DNA of 23,113 nucleotides from the NCBI GenBank assembly GCA_002297005.1, contig DBIX01000051.1, forward strand, positions 1 through 23,113, given 5' to 3'. The notes below the pieces were generated by a model. It had not been told where the DNA came from, searched no databases, and saw nothing but the letters and a program-made list of their open reading frames with translations. This DNA is from Cyanobacteria bacterium UBA791. GTDB lineage: Bacteria > Cyanobacteriota > Vampirovibrionia > Gastranaerophilales > Gastranaerophilaceae. Made by a program: the position numbers and the translations under genes. Below, in pieces: positions 22,976 to 23,113 of the stretch (its first letter is position 1; each line of letters begins with the position of its first letter).

Positions 22976-22986
22976 AAGATTAACTA

Positions 22987-23051
22987 TTTGTAAAATGTTG
23001 CAATTTGTAAAAATGAAATTTTTGACCCAAATTTTTACGTTTTTACAAATT
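22987..23051 (+). repeat. Three TTTGTAAAA copies, two in direct and one in inverted orientation
   Basis: TTTGTAAAA occurs at 22987-22995 and 23004-23012 and as its complement TTTTACAAA at 23041-23049. The second and third sit in a perfect 12-bp inverted repeat (23002-23013 with 23040-23051). AAATTTTT is also repeated inside. This could be an operator array for a gene beyond the window or part of the 3' end of the glycosyltransferase mRNA. Confidence 0.55.
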
Positions 23052-23079
23052 TTAATAAAAATTTTAAAAATTTTTTGTT

Positions 23080-23107
23080 AATAAGAAAAAATTTCTTATT
23101 TGTTTTT
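23080..23107 (+). terminator. AT-rich intrinsic terminator candidate
   Basis: A 9-bp stem (23080-23088 with 23092-23100, loop AAA) is followed by TGTTTTT. It has few G-C pairs but the correct shape, and would end the transcript of the 22202-22975 gene. Confidence 0.5.
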
Positions 23108-23113
23108 ATACAT

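Noticed and set aside
22976..23113. CRISPR-like repeats in the AT-rich window end
   Set aside because: The repeats are 9-12 bp, irregularly spaced and partly inverted, with no spacer pattern or cas gene.

Overview
The window is very AT-rich DNA with tightly packed genes and the standard genetic code. It fits a small-genome, gut-type bacterium. My best guess is a Gastranaerophilales-like (Vampirovibrionia/Melainabacteria) relative of the Cyanobacteria. This is an inference from base composition, the multi-AMIN cell-wall amidase, a PilZ c-di-GMP effector and several small proteins I cannot place in any common family. No 16S or marker comparison could be run.

Positions 1-1702 (+): a ClC-type chloride channel/antiporter with two CBS domains. 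Positions 1697-14103 (-): one long leftward block. From its promoter end it reads: N-acetylmuramoyl-L-alanine amidase with AMIN repeats, glutamate racemase (murI), a GT8 glycosyltransferase, then (after an internal promoter) a tandem Rossmann protein, a GT2 and two GT8 glycosyltransferases, a kinase-like/methyltransferase protein and an FkbM methyltransferase, then (after a second, near-identical promoter) a TPP-dependent acetolactate-synthase-like enzyme and an SDR epimerase/dehydratase. This looks like a surface-glycan locus attached to peptidoglycan genes.

Positions 14195-18890: a duplicated RRRWYD-motif small protein, a membrane-anchored Hsp20-like protein, a putative HEAGH zinc-peptidase-like protein, an unknown protein, and rimO. 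Positions 18891-19288: a tRNA-Arg(CCG) with an unusual leader. Positions 19289-20985: two unknown proteins and a PilZ protein. Positions 20985-21827: a PHP-family phosphoesterase. Positions 21828-22201: a tRNA-Leu(TAG) with an unusual leader. Positions 22202-22975: a GT2-like glycosyltransferase, followed by repeat-rich non-coding DNA to the end.

The most striking observation is in the two tRNA regions. Each tRNA is preceded, about 120-135 bp upstream and directly after a consensus-like promoter, by a partial copy of its own 5' half that diverges in the D-loop and is followed by strong hairpins. In the tRNA-Arg leader a further segment can pair over 20 contiguous positions with the D-arm and anticodon-stem region of the tRNA. 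The only two departures from exact complementarity in that stretch are G-U pairs. This suggests a tRNA-mimic leader or switch, or the scar of an unknown small element. A second pattern is that five genes have a -10-like hexamer exactly six bases before the start codon and no Shine-Dalgarno sequence, which predicts leaderless mRNAs.
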